64,000 nt of DNA from Agapetus fuscipes (GCA_951799405.1 OX637332.1:253001-317000), one strand, 5' to 3'; numbered from the stretch's first letter, positions 10,349 through 22,300 are shown. A program made the numbers and translations. Notes: generated by a model from the letters alone, not told the origin.

Positions 10349-11544
10349 GCGCGAAATGTGAGCCGGCACGTATCCGGACATGAAGTTTGAATGTTCAATA
10401 TCAAAATTCTTCAATTTAATCTAGATTTCCCAATTATTCTGTGTTGGCTTTCCTAATATGATGTCTTCAGCGATAATGCCCAGCACCGTGAGGTCTCGAG
10501 GCATCTTGAATAATAAGGGGGCAGCTACAGCTAACAACTTGCATGAAACTCAGATGATGCCCGACTAAAACAGACGAAGCACGAGGCCGGTCCAAGTCTT
10601 GCCTCTTACAATTAAAGGTCTCAGTGGGATTTAGTGAGCATCGCTTCTGGTCTGCGTGGATATTTTATTTTCTAAAAAAATGCGTTTTACGGTTTCAACG
10701 GTTTCGCACGCCTGCTCCAAGATGGAGGCTTCTCTGCCATCCGCGTAATCTCAATACATAAACAACATAGTTGTTACGTCCTACGGCCGAGTACACATGT
10801 TACGTCATACAGGACTGTTGGGAACAGAATATCAAAAGTAGAACTTTTCTGGAGACCATTCTAACGTAGAACTTTATTGGCCAAAAAAGTAGACAAAAGA
10901 ACATCAGCATTGCCATAAGCATTAAAAAACTGCTGCTAATCAGATTTTTAAATAACTGGTGGCAGTTTTTTTTTATAATTACTCGTCACTTAACATTATT
11001 CATGATAATTATCAAACCTAGTCAGTTACATAAACCCATCTGCGCGTGCATCAGCCGCTGGTCAATAGACAGATACTGTTGGCACATCTTATATTTGTTG
11101 TACAATTCACAGACGATAGAATGATCCGCGTAACAAATACCAACATAGCTCCAGCTACTGTAATGGAAAAGACAAACTGATCATCTGCGAGCTTACATGC
11201 CATTCAAACAAGGACAGTTGGCAAGAGGTAAGTCGGCTTTTATTCAAAGTTATAGTGTTAAAGAGCATAAATTCGGCATCAGACACACTTTGTCATGTCC
11301 TAGGTTATATTTAAAGTTCTCCGCTAACTTAGATTAAAGATTAATGGTAAGAAAGTGTTCCACAATACAAAGCTTTAGAATTTCTCAAATGCCCCTTACA
11401 AAACAGACATAAGAGAATCAAAGCCGCGCGCAGAAACTACATTTTGTTCGAACTCAATGGCGTCATGCTTGTTTCATATAAATTGATAAAATAATCAACC
11501 ACTTCGACATTATTCGTTTTTCGCATCCTGAACTCTACTTAGTC
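10349..11544. other. Unassigned stretch
   Basis: No gene, RNA or clear repeat identified. Confidence 0.4.
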
Positions 11545-11770
11545 TATTTACAATCTAAGTTGCAAAGATTCATTACAAATTAAGATTCACGCATGATGCA
11601 TGTTCACGTTTTAACACTTGGCGCATGTGCACCTACTTAAAAAAAAACATATCTCAAATGAGCAGAAGTCCTGCAACTCTTGCCGCCCTTCCCTGAAACG
11701 GGGGTGACTTTGACAAATGAAACTATTTTTTACAGTATAGGTGGTCAACCTCATTCAAAATTAAGATATT
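11545..11770 (-). mobile_element. LINE 3' UTR repeat (TTAGA-tail family)
   Basis: Minus orientation: CAATCTAAGTTGCAAAG at the tail side, then TCTTGCCGCCCTTCCCTGAA and ACAGTATAGGTGGTCAACCT on the other side. Confidence 0.8.
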
Positions 11771-12477
11771 TTAACTATGCGACAATTTTACTTATATATA
11801 TATATATATTTGGATGACTTTTCTTCTTTTGGGCGCCGTTTAGTGGCTCCAGCCACCCCAAGGACGCCCACCGCTCACTCTCTTTTTGTGAAGATGGTGG
11901 TCTTCAGCTCCTTCCTGAAACGCTCCTCGCTGGTTTCCGTCCTCAGCTTCAAAGTACTTACTTGTCATTGATGTGTGAACAGACCATGAATGCAAGAATT
12001 TTCCACAAATCTATGAGCGCAGAAGCATTTTTCCTAATAATATGATGAACGTGATAGAAAACCAGTCAGATAAAATAGTTGTCTAAGTTGCTACACACTA
12101 GGCAAGATGTCAGCGAGATTCCAGCAATTACGGAAAATCAGTTGATGTGAGTTTTCTTATGTAAGTCCACCTGCGGCTAATCCACAAACGATGCAGGACA
12201 ACTCAACGCCAACACATATGTAGGTACCCTGCCTGACAGGGCTGTGCTGTGCCAGCATTGTGTTTGACAGGTCACAGTACGACCAGACAACTCTTTCTTT
12301 CCGCAAATGTTGCAATGATTCCATATTCCAGAGCGCGTCATCCACGAGGGATACGCTGAGCTGAGACGCTTCTATATGGCAGCGCTATGGGGGCTGGATG
12401 GGAGGACGCGGGACAACTCATCAAAGGCAACATCTTTGACAGAAAATACATTTTTTTTAATATAGGTTTGCCAAAAG
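11771..12477. other. Unassigned stretch with a moderate-GC block
   Basis: Near 11822-11870 there is a block (TCTTTTGGGCGCC, GTGGCTCCAGCCACC) that recurs at the right edge of the window (about 63937-63985), so it is part of a dispersed repeat. No gene recognised. Confidence 0.4.
11797..11812. repeat. (TA)n microsatellite
   Basis: A pure TA run of eight units. Confidence 0.8.
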
Positions 12478-12806
12478 TTTTTTTTTTTTTTTATAAATCC
12501 TGTGCGGGAGACTCCCTAGATTCTAGAGACTCTAGGGGTCTATGACACTTGTTGTAGTGCCGCAGAGGTGTTCGAGCTTGGTCGTCGCTACAAAGCGCCA
12601 ATACTCAAACAAGACCCAGGTGCTGTAAGGCTGGATGGACCTTTTAGTGACCGGTCTTTGGTACAGGTTTTATGATTTTTTCAACCCAGCGAAGAGCATA
12701 TTTGGAAATATAAATTGTATATTTATTTTGCTCCGCAGGGATCCGAATCCACAACCTTCCATTTACGAGTCTGAAATGTTGCCACTGGAGTACGGACCGG
12801 TCCAAG
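12478..12806 (-). mobile_element. SINE family 2, near full length
   Basis: The tRNA-like head is at the right end on the minus strand (CGGTCCGTACTCCAGTGG as box A region, GGTTGTGGATTCGGATCC as box B). The body carries the diagnostic CCCAGCGAAGAGCA, GACCGGTCTTTGGT and CTAGAGACTCTAGGGG blocks. The tail at 12478-12493 is a T run on the plus strand (poly-A on the SINE strand). Confidence 0.8.
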
Positions 12807-13424
12807 AATGCAATTCACCAAACTGTTTTGCTGGCCAGAAACAGGTAGATATTGATATCATCAATTAACAATTCATTATTATAAATTTTAATTCATTATT
12901 TATTAATGAATAAATACCCAATGACATCTGTTGAACTAGGATTAAAGTTATGGTCAAATGTCCCAATAGGGAATCGAAACAGCGTTATTATATTCCAAAT
13001 ACGCTAGAAAAATCATCCACTTGACTCCCTCGGCCATAACACCGATTTGCAACAGTGTAGCGGTGTGGACCGAGTAAGTTGAAGGAGGTGCGTCTTTAAC
13101 GCTCGCCTCTGCACGACTTACGAACCACCACGCCCTTGGAGGGATATTCCTTTCACGAAACCCCAAGCAATTAATTCGGAACATCTCGGAACGGATGACG
13201 GGCAAACCTCACGGGTGTATGTAACTACATTCCATAGCAAGCAACTAATGAAAATTATTATGTACTTAGCTGGGTATCCCAGCCGTGTGACGTCACAACA
13301 TTTCGTTTATGGAACTCGTTTTGACTCCATTGAGAAAACTTGCAAAATTGTCAGTCTTTCATCGCTAATGCTCTTCATTTGTTCAAACTACTTTTAATAG
13401 TTGAGATGACAAAAGGATTACTTA

Positions 13425-13655
13425 TTTAGTGAGCGCTGTTTTTGGGTGATTCACATCTGAAGAGCCGCCTGAGAACATGGTCATCGCTATAGAAAGTGTC
13501 TATACTCAAGCAAGACCGAGTTACTTTCAGGCTGGGTGAATCTTTTTTTATTTAATTTAACATTCCAAAGATAATTTCATTTCCTCCGCTGGGAATCGAA
13601 CCCACTTCCTTCCCATTTTGAGTCGGAAGCGTTAACCACTAGACTAGGGGCCGGT
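13425..13655 (-). mobile_element. SINE family 2, diverged copy with strong tRNA-like head
   Basis: On the minus strand the head reads CCCCTAGTCTAGTGGTTAAC (box A) and GGGTTCGATTCCCAGCGG (box B). Body blocks TCTATACTCAAGCAAGACC and GTGATTCACATCTGAAGAGC match other copies. Confidence 0.75.
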
Positions 13656-13781
13656 CGAATAGTCATCTTTATCCCAACAGTCAGCAGTGGGTTCAACAAC
13701 ATCGGTACAGGGATATTGCAGCGGGTGGGATTTCAACCGGTATTTCGATCCTTTGAAATGCGGGGCGTAAATCACTATGCT

Positions 13782-14195
13782 CCGGTCGATAGCTCAGTTG
13801 GTAGAGTGCTTGCATTCTATGTCGTGAGCTCTGGTTCGAATCCCGCCGAGTGTGTAACTGTAACTCTGTCGCCATTCCGCTAGGGGTGGCCAGAGCCTCT
13901 GCAGAGTTGCCTCCATTTCTTCCTATCTTTGGTAAGAATCCGGGTGTCAGAAATGATTTCCCGTTTCGGTGTTGATTTCAAACCTTAAATAAATAAAAAC
14001 CGGCAAGGTTTACTCAGCCTTCACAAGAAATGAGTACCAGTCCCTTCGGGAGCTGGGAAACCACCCACTTCACTGAATTGGTTGGCGTAAGGCTGGCCCC
14101 CTTACCTGTAAAAATAAATAGGTTCACTCGTCATATGCGACCCCTTCGAGGTTAACGCGGCAAGAAGTTACACTATATGTGTAGCTTAGTTGCGT
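13782..14195 (+). mobile_element. SINE family 1, near full length, interrupted by a LINE fragment
   Basis: tRNA-derived head with box A (TAGCTCAGTTGGTAGAG, 13789-13805) and box B (GGTTCGAATCC). The body holds CAGAAATGATTTCCCGTTTC, ACCGGCAAGGTTTACTCAGC and TACCTGTAAAAATAAATAGG. It ends at TATATGTGTAGCTTAGTTGC. A minus-strand LINE tail (about 13853-13928) is inserted just behind the head, which dates the LINE insertion as younger. Confidence 0.85.
13853..13928 (-). mobile_element. LINE 3' end (GTTACA-tail family) nested in a SINE
   Basis: GTAACTGTAACTCTGTCGCC, CATTCCGCTAGGGGTGGCC and GCAGAGTTGCCTCCATTTC match the 3' end of the copy at 32974-33455, in reverse. Confidence 0.8.
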
Positions 14196-14204
14196 TTTTT
14201 TAAC

Positions 14205-14392
14205 ACGCTCATTCTTGACTCGTGCAAGCTTCTCATAGCCGTCAGATCCGTACAAATTACGGAGACCGAGCTTTCCGTGTTGCGGGTCCGGTGGATTGGA
14301 ACAGACTGCCACCCGGAGTGAAGAACTCCAAATCTGTGGGTGTATTTCGCGGAGCACTCAAGACACACCTTTTTAAAAAGTCTTATCCATGA
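14205..14392 (+). pseudogene. L2/CR1-like LINE reverse transcriptase C-terminus
   Basis: The plus frame ending at TGA 14390-14392 reads TNYGDRAFRVAGPVDWNRLP, then PGVKNSKSVGVFRGALKTHL and FKKSYP. This is the classical LINE C-terminal pattern (YG.R.F.V.GP..WN.LP...K...S...F...LKTHLF) of the L2/CR1/Rex group. 5' truncated, starting inside or behind the SINE tail. Confidence 0.85.
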
Positions 14393-15174
14393 TCGGAGAG
14401 GGTCCTTGAGGTGTGGCACACACAAAAACGGCGCTCTCTTATCATTTGTAATTTAAAATAAATTAGCCTGATATAATAATAATATCTGCATATTTTTGCG
14501 AGAAAATAACGAGATATTGCTGTACCTATACTCGTAATTAGTATACAGTAAAATCTGTCCTTAGGCCCGGTATTTTCAACGTTAGCATTGTTGGATATTT
14601 TTTGATCACTGACATCTGTGAATGTCAGACTAAACTATTATTGCACATACGAATCACTACAGAAATCATATTTAAGTTAAATACGCCTGTATGGGAAATG
14701 AATTTTGTCACTTGCCATACTAGGGAATTCTTGCTAAAATAATCCCTATGTTTTTTTTAACCTTACTTCCGCTTTATAATTGGTGGCACACGCATGTTGT
14801 AAGAATAATCTAATTTATTCAAATAAATCGATCAGTGAAATTATTCAACCATAGTTTTATTAAATACTCAAGAAACCAGCGCAAACAAAAATATTCAACA
14901 AGCATAATATATGACTTAAAAGTGACACCCACACGATTGACTTAAGTGCGTCCTTTTCATTCAGTGTAAAGTTGGTGTGCTAAGGTTGAGATTGTCGGGC
15001 CTTAGAGATAATTTTCCTAATAGACATGTTCAGTGGGAGGCACAACAACGCACCAGCCTATTACATGTCGGCATCTAAGCCCTTATTTTCATAAGTGCAA
15101 ACTTTTACCAAAATCAGTACGAGATATTTAACAATTATTCGATATCCAGAGACATAATAAAAGAAGAGCTTGTA
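14393..15174. other. Non-coding stretch
   Basis: LINE 3' flank for the first 70 bases (CGGCGCTCTCTTATCATTTG is shared with 17625-17645). GGCCCGGTATTTTCAACG at about 14564 recurs at about 36902, marking another dispersed repeat. No gene. Confidence 0.5.
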
Positions 15175-15640
15175 TGAAAAAGGTTACGACTCTGGATGAA
15201 ATGAAAGAAGTATGCAAGGACCGAAAAAAATGTCGGTTGATCTGTAATGCTGGCGTTTACGGCTTTAAAAAATATATTTTTCACTTTCTTATAGAATATG
15301 TTTTGTAGGTTTTAATTTTTACTGTTTAATTGTTTAGTGTTTGTTTGTTTTCAATACTTAAATGTAATTAATTGTTTGTATTCCTTGACTTATAGGTTGG
15401 TATGAGGCTGTCCACCCATACTGTAAAAAATGGTTCACTTTGCCAATATCACCCCTGTTTCAGGGAAGGACGGCAAGAGTTGCAAGGCTTATGTTCATTT
15501 GAGATTGGGTTTTTATATTGTAGGTCCACATGCGGCATGTGTTAGCGCGAAATTATACATATCTGCTTGTGGGAATGCATTTAGTATAAATCTTAAATGA
15601 TATATATCTTTGCAGCTTAGATTAGATTAGATTAGATTAG
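15175..15640 (+). mobile_element. LINE 3' end: ORF end, spacer and TTAGA-tail 3' UTR
   Basis: One of the two best copies of this family. The ORF end (15196-15260) reads [14 protein letters not shown], then RLICN. An AT-rich spacer follows, then the repeat from CTTGACTTATAGGTTGG (15384) to the tail TTAGATTAGATTAGATTAG (15618-15640). EVCKDRKKxR links this family to the GTTACA-tail LINE (EVCKDRKKWRQL at 33361). Confidence 0.85.
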
Positions 15641-15800
15641 ATGCAGGGCTTATGTTCATTTGAGATTGGGTTTTTATATTGCTGGTCCACATGCGGCATG
15701 TGTTAGCGCGAACTTATACGTGTCTGCTTGTGGGAATGCGTTTAATATTAATTTTAAATTATATATATCTTTGCAGCTTAGATTAAGATTTTATTTAGAT
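15641..15800 (+). mobile_element. Second, 5'-truncated copy of the LINE 3' UTR in tandem
   Basis: Starts at CAGGGCTTATGTTCATTTG directly after the TTAGA tail of the previous copy and ends at TTTGCAGCTTAGATT. Head-to-tail arrangement. Confidence 0.8.
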
Positions 15801-16164
15801 TCAGATTAAGCATCGGAGAGAGAAGTTGTGCATGTACAATGTATCGGAAAATGATAAGAATGCGTGTACAAGAAAACATAACATATGAGTTGATTTCACT
15901 TTCTGCAGTAAGTAATTAATTAATATTTATAAGAAAAAGAAAAATTAGAAAACGATAAGGTTTTTCTATTTGTTATTATTTATCAAACGTTATTATTTTA
16001 TTAAATATATAAATTTCTGAAATTCTTACTTGACCTTCGTTATACAAAACAAACATAATGTTTAGTACTTTTACCTAATATTAAAAGTAAAAAAATATAT
16101 CCGTAAAAATAACATGTTTATATCATGTTTTGTACAGAAATTAATAATCATAAATTATTACTAG

Positions 16165-16515
16165 ACTTATAGGTTGGTATAAGGCTGACCACCCATATTG
16201 TAAAAAAAATGGTTCACTTTGCCAATTGCCTGCTTCAGGGAAGGTCGGCAAGAGTTACAGGGCTTATGTACATTTGAGATTAGGTTTTTTATATTGTAGG
16301 TCCACATGCGGCATGTGTGAGCGCGAAATTATGCGTGTCTGCTTGTGGGAATGCATTTAATATGAATCTCAAATGATACATATCTTTGCAGCTTAGATTT
16401 AGATTTACATTTAGTACCTACACATGCAGCATTTTTAAGCGTGCTCTTTTTACACGTGTCTGTGGGCATTCATTTAATATGAATTTCAAATGTTTATATA
16501 TCTTGACAACTTAGA
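16165..16515 (+). mobile_element. Two tandem LINE 3' UTR copies (TTAGA-tail family)
   Basis: The first copy runs 16165-16402 (ACTTATAGGTTGGTATAAGG to TTGCAGCTTAGATTTAGA). The second, truncated copy (16415-16515) starts at GTACCTACACATGCAGC. Confidence 0.8.
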
Positions 16516-16711
16516 TTATAGGTTACACAAAATACATAATAGGCTGACGTCAGAGGGTAACGAGTCTTCTCAAGAGCAGTGGCTGCTCCAATAGCTTGGT
16601 ATGAGTGCAACAACTAGACTGCAAGTCACTTCTCGGCGCTGCACACCAGGACTTATGAGGTGAATACATGGACAACAGATGTCAATCTCGATTTTCATAT
16701 ATTCAGCTAAT

Positions 16712-16958
16712 CTATCTATAATCTAAGTTGCAAGGATATATTCATTTCAAGTTCTCAAATGCATGCCCACAAACAAACACGTGAAGTTCGCGCTTACAAA
16801 TGCTGAATGTGTACTTGCAAATAAAATCCAAACCTCAAATGAACATAAGCCCTACAACTTTTGCCGACCTTCCCTGACACAGGGGTGGCATTGGCAAAGT
16901 GAACCATTTTTTACAGTATGGGTGGTCAGCCTCGTACCAACCTATAAGTCAAGGAATA
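16712..16958 (-). mobile_element. LINE 3' UTR repeat (TTAGA-tail family)
   Basis: Minus orientation, near full length: TAATCTAAGTTGCAAGG at the tail, then CTATAAGTCAAGGAATAC at the far end. Confidence 0.85.
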
Positions 16959-17634
16959 CAAATAATAAAGATTATTTAAGTATAAAAAAAGAACAAAACC
17001 TTAAAAATTAATCTATACAAAATAAGTCAATAATTTCCTATACAAAAAATCATTAACAAAAATACTTAGAAAAAAACCTTTGGTTCTATGCGACTCAAAT
17101 ATTTGATCATTTATGTCATACTTCGACTTGCATATCATATGTACGTAATAGCTTTACTTCCGTTGCGGATACTATCTGGTGATGAAAATCTTCTAACAAT
17201 GGAGTCGGAACGGAGTTACGAAATTCGATTTTTTTGTCGGACAAACATCGCAATGCCTAGGGCCCCTAGCAACTAATCACAAACGAGTATATAGGAAGCT
17301 TTCTCCCTAGGTGCATGGCTGGACAATATTTTTGCCATTTGTGCCGTCTCCGTTTAAATTGTGCATGGAAAGAGAGGAAGAGCTTAAATCATCTTGTCCC
17401 TCTCTCTCTGCGCGAGTTTGACCTTCGCATTTTAAGGCTGCCGGTCTCAAAAAGCCTCCGCGAGTTGCCCCGCCTCGGGTGGGTCTCGACTAACTGTTCA
17501 ATTTCTCCGACGTAATTTCTCTTCTGCTGGCTCGGCTTCACTGCCCTTTGTGCCGATTTTTAAAATACCTCTCACACACCACTCCTGCATACACTCGTAT
17601 ATAAGGCTTATTTCATTTTAAATTACAAATGATA

Positions 17635-17950
17635 AGAGAGCGCCGTTTTTTAAAAGCCACCGAGACTTTATAAAAAGATTTGTCTTGAGTAATCCACAAA
17701 ATACACTTATATATAGTTCTTCACTCCAGGTGGCAGTCTGCTACACTCTACCGGATCCACCACACGGAAAGCATGGTCTCCAAAATGTATACGTATCTAA
17801 CAGCGTGGCCGAACCAAATTGATCGTACCATCATCCGCCGAGCTGAGTGTCCAACTCCTCACACCCATCTCAACAGGTGAAATCATATCAGTCAGATAAG
17901 GTGGAGCCAAAATGGCTTAGTAAACCACGGTAGACCGCCCTCTCTGGAAA
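17635..17950 (-). pseudogene. L2/CR1-like LINE RT fragment, frame-broken
   Basis: On the minus strand the remnants LRFPERAVYR (near 17945) and, after stops and frame changes, RLPPGVKN (near 17735) match the copies at 19368 and 14205. Confidence 0.7.
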
Positions 17951-18084
17951 ACGAAGCCAATGGGCTGATCACTGTAATGCCGCAATGCGTTGACCAATAT
18001 CCAGTCCGAGACACCCCTATGCATGTTACAAGCCCTCCCAAGGACATATTGTCACGCCACACCTTTCATAAGACATTTACAACA

Positions 18085-18345
18085 GATATATATTATTTTT
18101 GGTCTTTACACTACGGACTGATCCAAAGTCTAGTGGTCAACGCGAATGTTAAGGGTTTGATTCCCGGCAGAGAAAGAATAATCAAACAGGTTCCTCACTC
18201 GGTTAAAAAGTTCATCTGCCTTTACCAAAGCCGGTTACCAAGGGTTCATCATCCAGCCTTACAGCAACTGGGTCTTACTTGAGACAACCAACGGTGTAAA
18301 GTGCTTTTAAGGAGTGATTCACACAAAAACAGTGCTTCTTCTACG
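18085..18345 (+). mobile_element. SINE family 2, diverged copy
   Basis: Plus orientation: head with AAAGTCTAGTGGTCAACGCG and GGGTTTGATTCCCGGC. The body ends with AGGAGTGATTCACACAAAAA. Confidence 0.65.
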
Positions 18346-19194
18346 GGTCATCTAAGTCTTTTACCACTTGAAAATATACCTTTGTATGAGCGTGCATGAG
18401 ATATGGGTCTAGAATGGAATGTGCCGGGCGACACATACATTCAGGACAGGCGCGGGGAGAGTGAGCCTTTGGCTTGAGCATACTACATGTGCACGGTGCA
18501 GCTTCCCTACGTGTTCTCAATCATACAGGATGCTTTTCTCGATTAATTTCAGAAAACTACACCTAAATTGAAATCCAACATGCTGGGCATCTGATGTGTT
18601 TAGCGTGTGGTATTGCGACGCGCTTTGTATCGATCCACGTAGTGCATTTCCTGGCTAGGCCACAGACGGCATTTTGATATTTTATCGAGCCTGTCATCGG
18701 CAAAAGTTTAGTAAAAATTGTTCACGGTTCGAGCGGCCCGGCGGCGGCGGCAGATACGCCCTTTGGCAGCCGCGCACTGGCGACCGGTTTGTCCAGGAAG
18801 CCAACCGCGCACAGAATACTCAACTCTAGGGATGCGCCACACGAGCGAGATCTGATCCAACATACGTGATACAGATACACGTTCCAACATTATAAACAAA
18901 TAAACTATGCAATAACCAATGCACAACTTGTCAAACAAGATTTTTTGTAACAGTCAACATGGGTTTAATTAACATAAATACTTTTAGTTTTCTTTACACT
19001 TGTAGATGGAGACACCTGTAGGTCGTTCCCCTAAAACTAAGAAAAACACAGTTCACAAAATAAGCATTCACGAATTAAATGCCAATTAGCTTACAAGGAA
19101 CACATGCTTGTAAGGTGTAGTCCAGTGTTTCACGCACAAGGCTGGAGCTCCTGGTGGATCTGATAATCCGTGGGGGATATGCTCGTACAACTAA
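18346..19194. other. Unassigned stretch with GC-rich island
   Basis: A GC-rich block at about 18735-18800 (CCCGGCGGCGGCGGCAG) carries a minus ORF of low-complexity basic residues with no motif. Otherwise nothing recognised. Confidence 0.35.
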
Positions 19195-19325
19195 AATAAG
19201 ACTAACTTAGTTGGCGAGCTCAAACTTTTACGTGAATCACGTCTCTAGAGCTCTTTGTGAGCTTGGTGGACGAGAGTATTAGCTCTAAACACAAACCCAA
19301 CTGCTTTAAGACTGGATGACACCTT
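19195..19325 (-). mobile_element. SINE family 2 fragment
   Basis: Decayed body blocks (GTGAATCACGTCTCTAGAGC, AACTGCTTTAAGACTGGATG) without the head. Confidence 0.5.
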
Positions 19326-19367
19326 GATTGCAGTATGTACAAGCAAGACTCATATTCGGGATGTCCA

Positions 19368-19640
19368 AATGCGCTCGCATCACTCCGCTATTAAAACAAC
19401 TAAATTGGCTTCGTTTCCCGGAGAGGGTGGTCTACCGTGTTTGTCTGATGGTATATAAAGCCATTAATAGCTTGGCTCCACCTTATCTGACTGGCATGAT
19501 TTGATTTCGCCTGTTGAGATGGGTGTGAGGAGGCAGACACTAAGATCTGCGGGCGATGGAATTCTTCAACTGGGTCTAGCTTGAGTTATGAATTAGGTAT
19601 CAAAAAGCACTAAAACATGTCTAAATATCGAAACTCGCAA
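19368..19640 (+). pseudogene. L2/CR1-like LINE RT thumb-region fragment
   Basis: The plus frame from about 19391 reads LLKQLNWLRFPERVVYRVCL, then MVYKAINSLAPPYLTGMI, then a stop. This is the well-known LL..L.WL...R..Y...LMVYKA.....PPYL..M region just upstream of the C-terminal motif seen at 14205. Confidence 0.8.
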
Positions 19641-19643
19641 CTA

Positions 19644-19792
19644 AGCTACACAAATAGTGTAACTTCTTATCTACGGCGCTTGTGTGGCGCTACGGAACCT
19701 AATTATTTTTACGGGCAAAGGGGGCCGACCTTTCACCAACCATTTTAGTTGAAGTGGTGGATTCCCAGCTCCCGAGGAGGCTGGTTATCATT
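19644..19792 (-). mobile_element. SINE family 1, truncated copy
   Basis: Minus orientation: AACTAAGCTACACAAATAGTG to CAGCTCCCGAGGAGGCTGG. The tRNA head is missing. Confidence 0.75.
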
Positions 19793-19794
19793 TC

Positions 19795-19880
19795 AGTTGC
19801 TGTAAGGCTGGATTGACCTTTGGTGACCGGTCTTAGGTAAGGGTATATGATCTTTGAAACCCAGCGGAAAGCGTATTCTA
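19795..19880 (-). mobile_element. SINE family 2 fragment
   Basis: TGCTGTAAGGCTGGATTGAC, TGACCGGTCTTAGGTAAG and AACCCAGCGGAAAGCG match the SINE 2 body. Confidence 0.7.
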
Positions 19881-20334
19881 TACTATAAAACCAAAAAACC
19901 GTTCGTTGGTAATGCGATAAAATGGTGAAGGACTGTACAGTTTTGGCTGTCTTTCGTTTCAGAATAAAGTATATAATCTGGGAAAGGTTTCAAAAAAATT
20001 GATAAAATATCGCAAAACATGTTTAAATTTGTGAAATGCTGAACGTCCTTTTTTATATGGGGATTGATCATTTCAACCTTCATCTTATTGACAGATTTTT
20101 GTTCCATATTCAAATTTCATTAAAATGTGTTCGTTTTGAAATATTGTAAGAGGTTAAACAAAATCAAATTAATAAAACAAACTGGAAGGTACAAAATTTG
20201 AAAATGGAATAAAAGATATTATTCATCAACATCCTTTACCAAACAGAACTCTTCTTTAAAAATTGGAATTTAGCTTTTCAACTTTCAAAGTCATAAAAAG
20301 CGTTCAAGGTTAAATAAATAAGTCTTTAATCTCA

Positions 20335-20540
20335 GTTACGAATATATGCACACATTTAAGGTTCATATTGAATGGATGCTCAAAAGGAAACACATGTTAG
20401 TTTGCGCATACACACAATGCATGTATATTTTTAAAATAAGACCCAAACGCAATTCCCAAATATCAGATTAACATAAAAACTGTGCAACTTAGTGAAACAA
20501 TTTGTACACCAACTTACAAGTCGAGGACCTATAATCTAAG
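20335..20540 (-). mobile_element. LINE 3' UTR repeat, old copy
   Basis: Decayed minus copy (ACATTTAAGGTTCATATTG, CCAACTTACAAGTCGAGG). Confidence 0.6.
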
Positions 20541-20570
20541 TTGCATAAAAACATAAGGTGACACCTTAAA

Positions 20571-20798
20571 AAACTAAAACTAAGCTACACATATAGTGTA
20601 ACTAGTGGGGGGTTTCCCAGCTCCCGGGGGGGCTGGTACTCATTTCTTGTGAAGGCTGAGTAAACCTTGCCGGTATTTTATTTTGTGGTTTGAAATAAAC
20701 ACCGAAACGGGAAATCATTTCTGACACCCTCGGTGGTATTCGAACCCGAGCTTTCGGCATGGAATGCAACCACTCTACCACCTGAGCTATCGACCGGA
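20571..20798 (-). mobile_element. SINE family 1 with internal deletion
   Basis: The head on the minus strand (GGTCGATAGCTCAGGTGGTA; box B GGGTTCGAATACC) and the tail (CTACACATATAGTGTAACTA) are present. About 110 bp between the tail block and GGGGGTTTCCCAGC are missing compared with 31738-31990. Confidence 0.8.
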
Positions 20799-21469
20799 CT
20801 CCTGAATGCATCTAAATCAAATATTGTTGGTAAACTTATCACTCGAGAATGACTGAACCGATTTGTTTTTTTTTTATAATGTTTGTAATCTGGAACAGGG
20901 TTTGGATAAAAAAGATTGAAAAAGTATCATTGAGGTCATTCCATTTCAAATCACCCAATGGGTGTTGCATCATGATTTTTAATCTTTTTCAAAAAATTCT
21001 TGTGGATTGCAACTTACATTTTGAGCTCAAAACACACTTTAGAACAAAATTAGGACCAGCGGTTCTCAAATTATAGCCCTCCGAAGTTTTGAATTTGAGC
21101 GAATTTGCCCGTTTCAAGCGTTAGCGATTAATCCTACAACATCTAAACCGTTTGAGATACATAAAAAATTTGAAGAAACAAGTAGTTCACAATTAAATTT
21201 TCTTTACGATAAGTCATGTTATAAATAGCTACATGTGAAATATTGTTAGGTTATAGCTTGCCTAATGTTTTTTTTTTGGTTTTTTGGTTTTTTCTACAAC
21301 TTTAGCATCAAAATTTTCCAAGAAGGGTATAGAACTACATTTTGAATTTTTTTGCGTGTATTGCACATTGGCCAAATTCTTAGAAAACATGTAAATTACC
21401 TTCGACATGGATCGTGTGAAATTCGATGTGAATCAGATTACTCACAAACATTTTTTTTTAAGTATGAGG
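20799..21469. other. Unassigned AT-rich stretch
   Basis: The GAATGACTGAACCGATTTG motif at about 20847 is of the kind found in dispersed repeats that resemble a primer-site-like consensus. No gene. Confidence 0.35.
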
Positions 21470-21902
21470 GCATTCCCAATTTAATGCATTCCCAAAAGCA
21501 ATCACACGTGAGCACACACTTACACATGCTGCATGTGTACATAAACTTTGCAACTCCTGCCATTTTCGCTGAAACCGGGGGGCATTGGCAAAAGTGAACC
21601 AAGTTTTACTACATACTTGATTATTCTTACTCTATATTCAATTTACCATGTGCAAAATTTGACTCGAATCGTTCATACGAGGCAACAAATCAAAGCAAAA
21701 ATGAACAAAGTGAAGAAAATATAAAGTTTGTATCATCAGTAGACCATGAACAAAAGGATTTCATTTTTTCATGATCTAATCTAATCTAAGTAGCAAAGAT
21801 ATGGTACATTAGGGATTGACATTATATGCGTTCTCACAAGCAAACGCATATAAGTTCGCGCTTGCACATGCTGTATGTGAACCTACAACATATAAACCTC
21901 CA
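21470..21902 (-). mobile_element. Two LINE 3' UTR fragments
   Basis: Minus copies at about 21470-21602 (CACATGCTGCATGTGTACAT, AAACCGGGGGGCATTGGC) and 21778-21902 (TAATCTAATCTAAGTAGC). Confidence 0.7.
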
Positions 21903-22199
21903 CAAATTTGAAAAGGCTACAGCATCTTTCATAACTGCAATCCATAGTACTTTAATATCTTTAAATGAGCCCGATTTCATTTGATATAATGTCCATGAAA
22001 ATATGCACGCTCAATTGTTTCAAGTTAATGGGCTATGCCGTCTCAATATAATAGTTACAATGATCACTTCAAAATAAGATTCCTTCTTTCATTGTTTCCA
22101 TTTTCTGAAGAACAGCCGTTCCCAAATTTACAAATTCACAAAACTATTGTATCTCATTTATAAAAATAAAGGCAGGATAAAATCTGCCGGGACAGCTTG

Positions 22200-22300
22200 T
22201 TATTAATATAAATGGCCTTTTTTGTGCTCCGCCGGGATTAAAACCCACAACGTTCCATTAACGAGTCCGAATCGTTATCACCAGACTACGACCAGTCGTT
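22200..22300 (-). mobile_element. SINE family 2 head fragment
   Basis: TTGTGCTCCGCCGGGATTAA and CGAGTCCGAATCGTTATCAC are the antisense box B and box A region. Confidence 0.65.

Noticed and set aside
13782..13860. tRNA-like cloverleaf text (box A and box B)
   Set aside because: It is the head of a repeated SINE, with the same body in several places and no proper acceptor stem, so it is not a tRNA gene.
15618..15640. TTAGATTAGATT as telomere-like sequence
   Set aside because: It is the tail of the LINE 3' UTR, found at the end of many copies.
18708..18938. 76-aa minus ORF in a GC-rich block
   Set aside because: Basic low-complexity text, no splice or start evidence.
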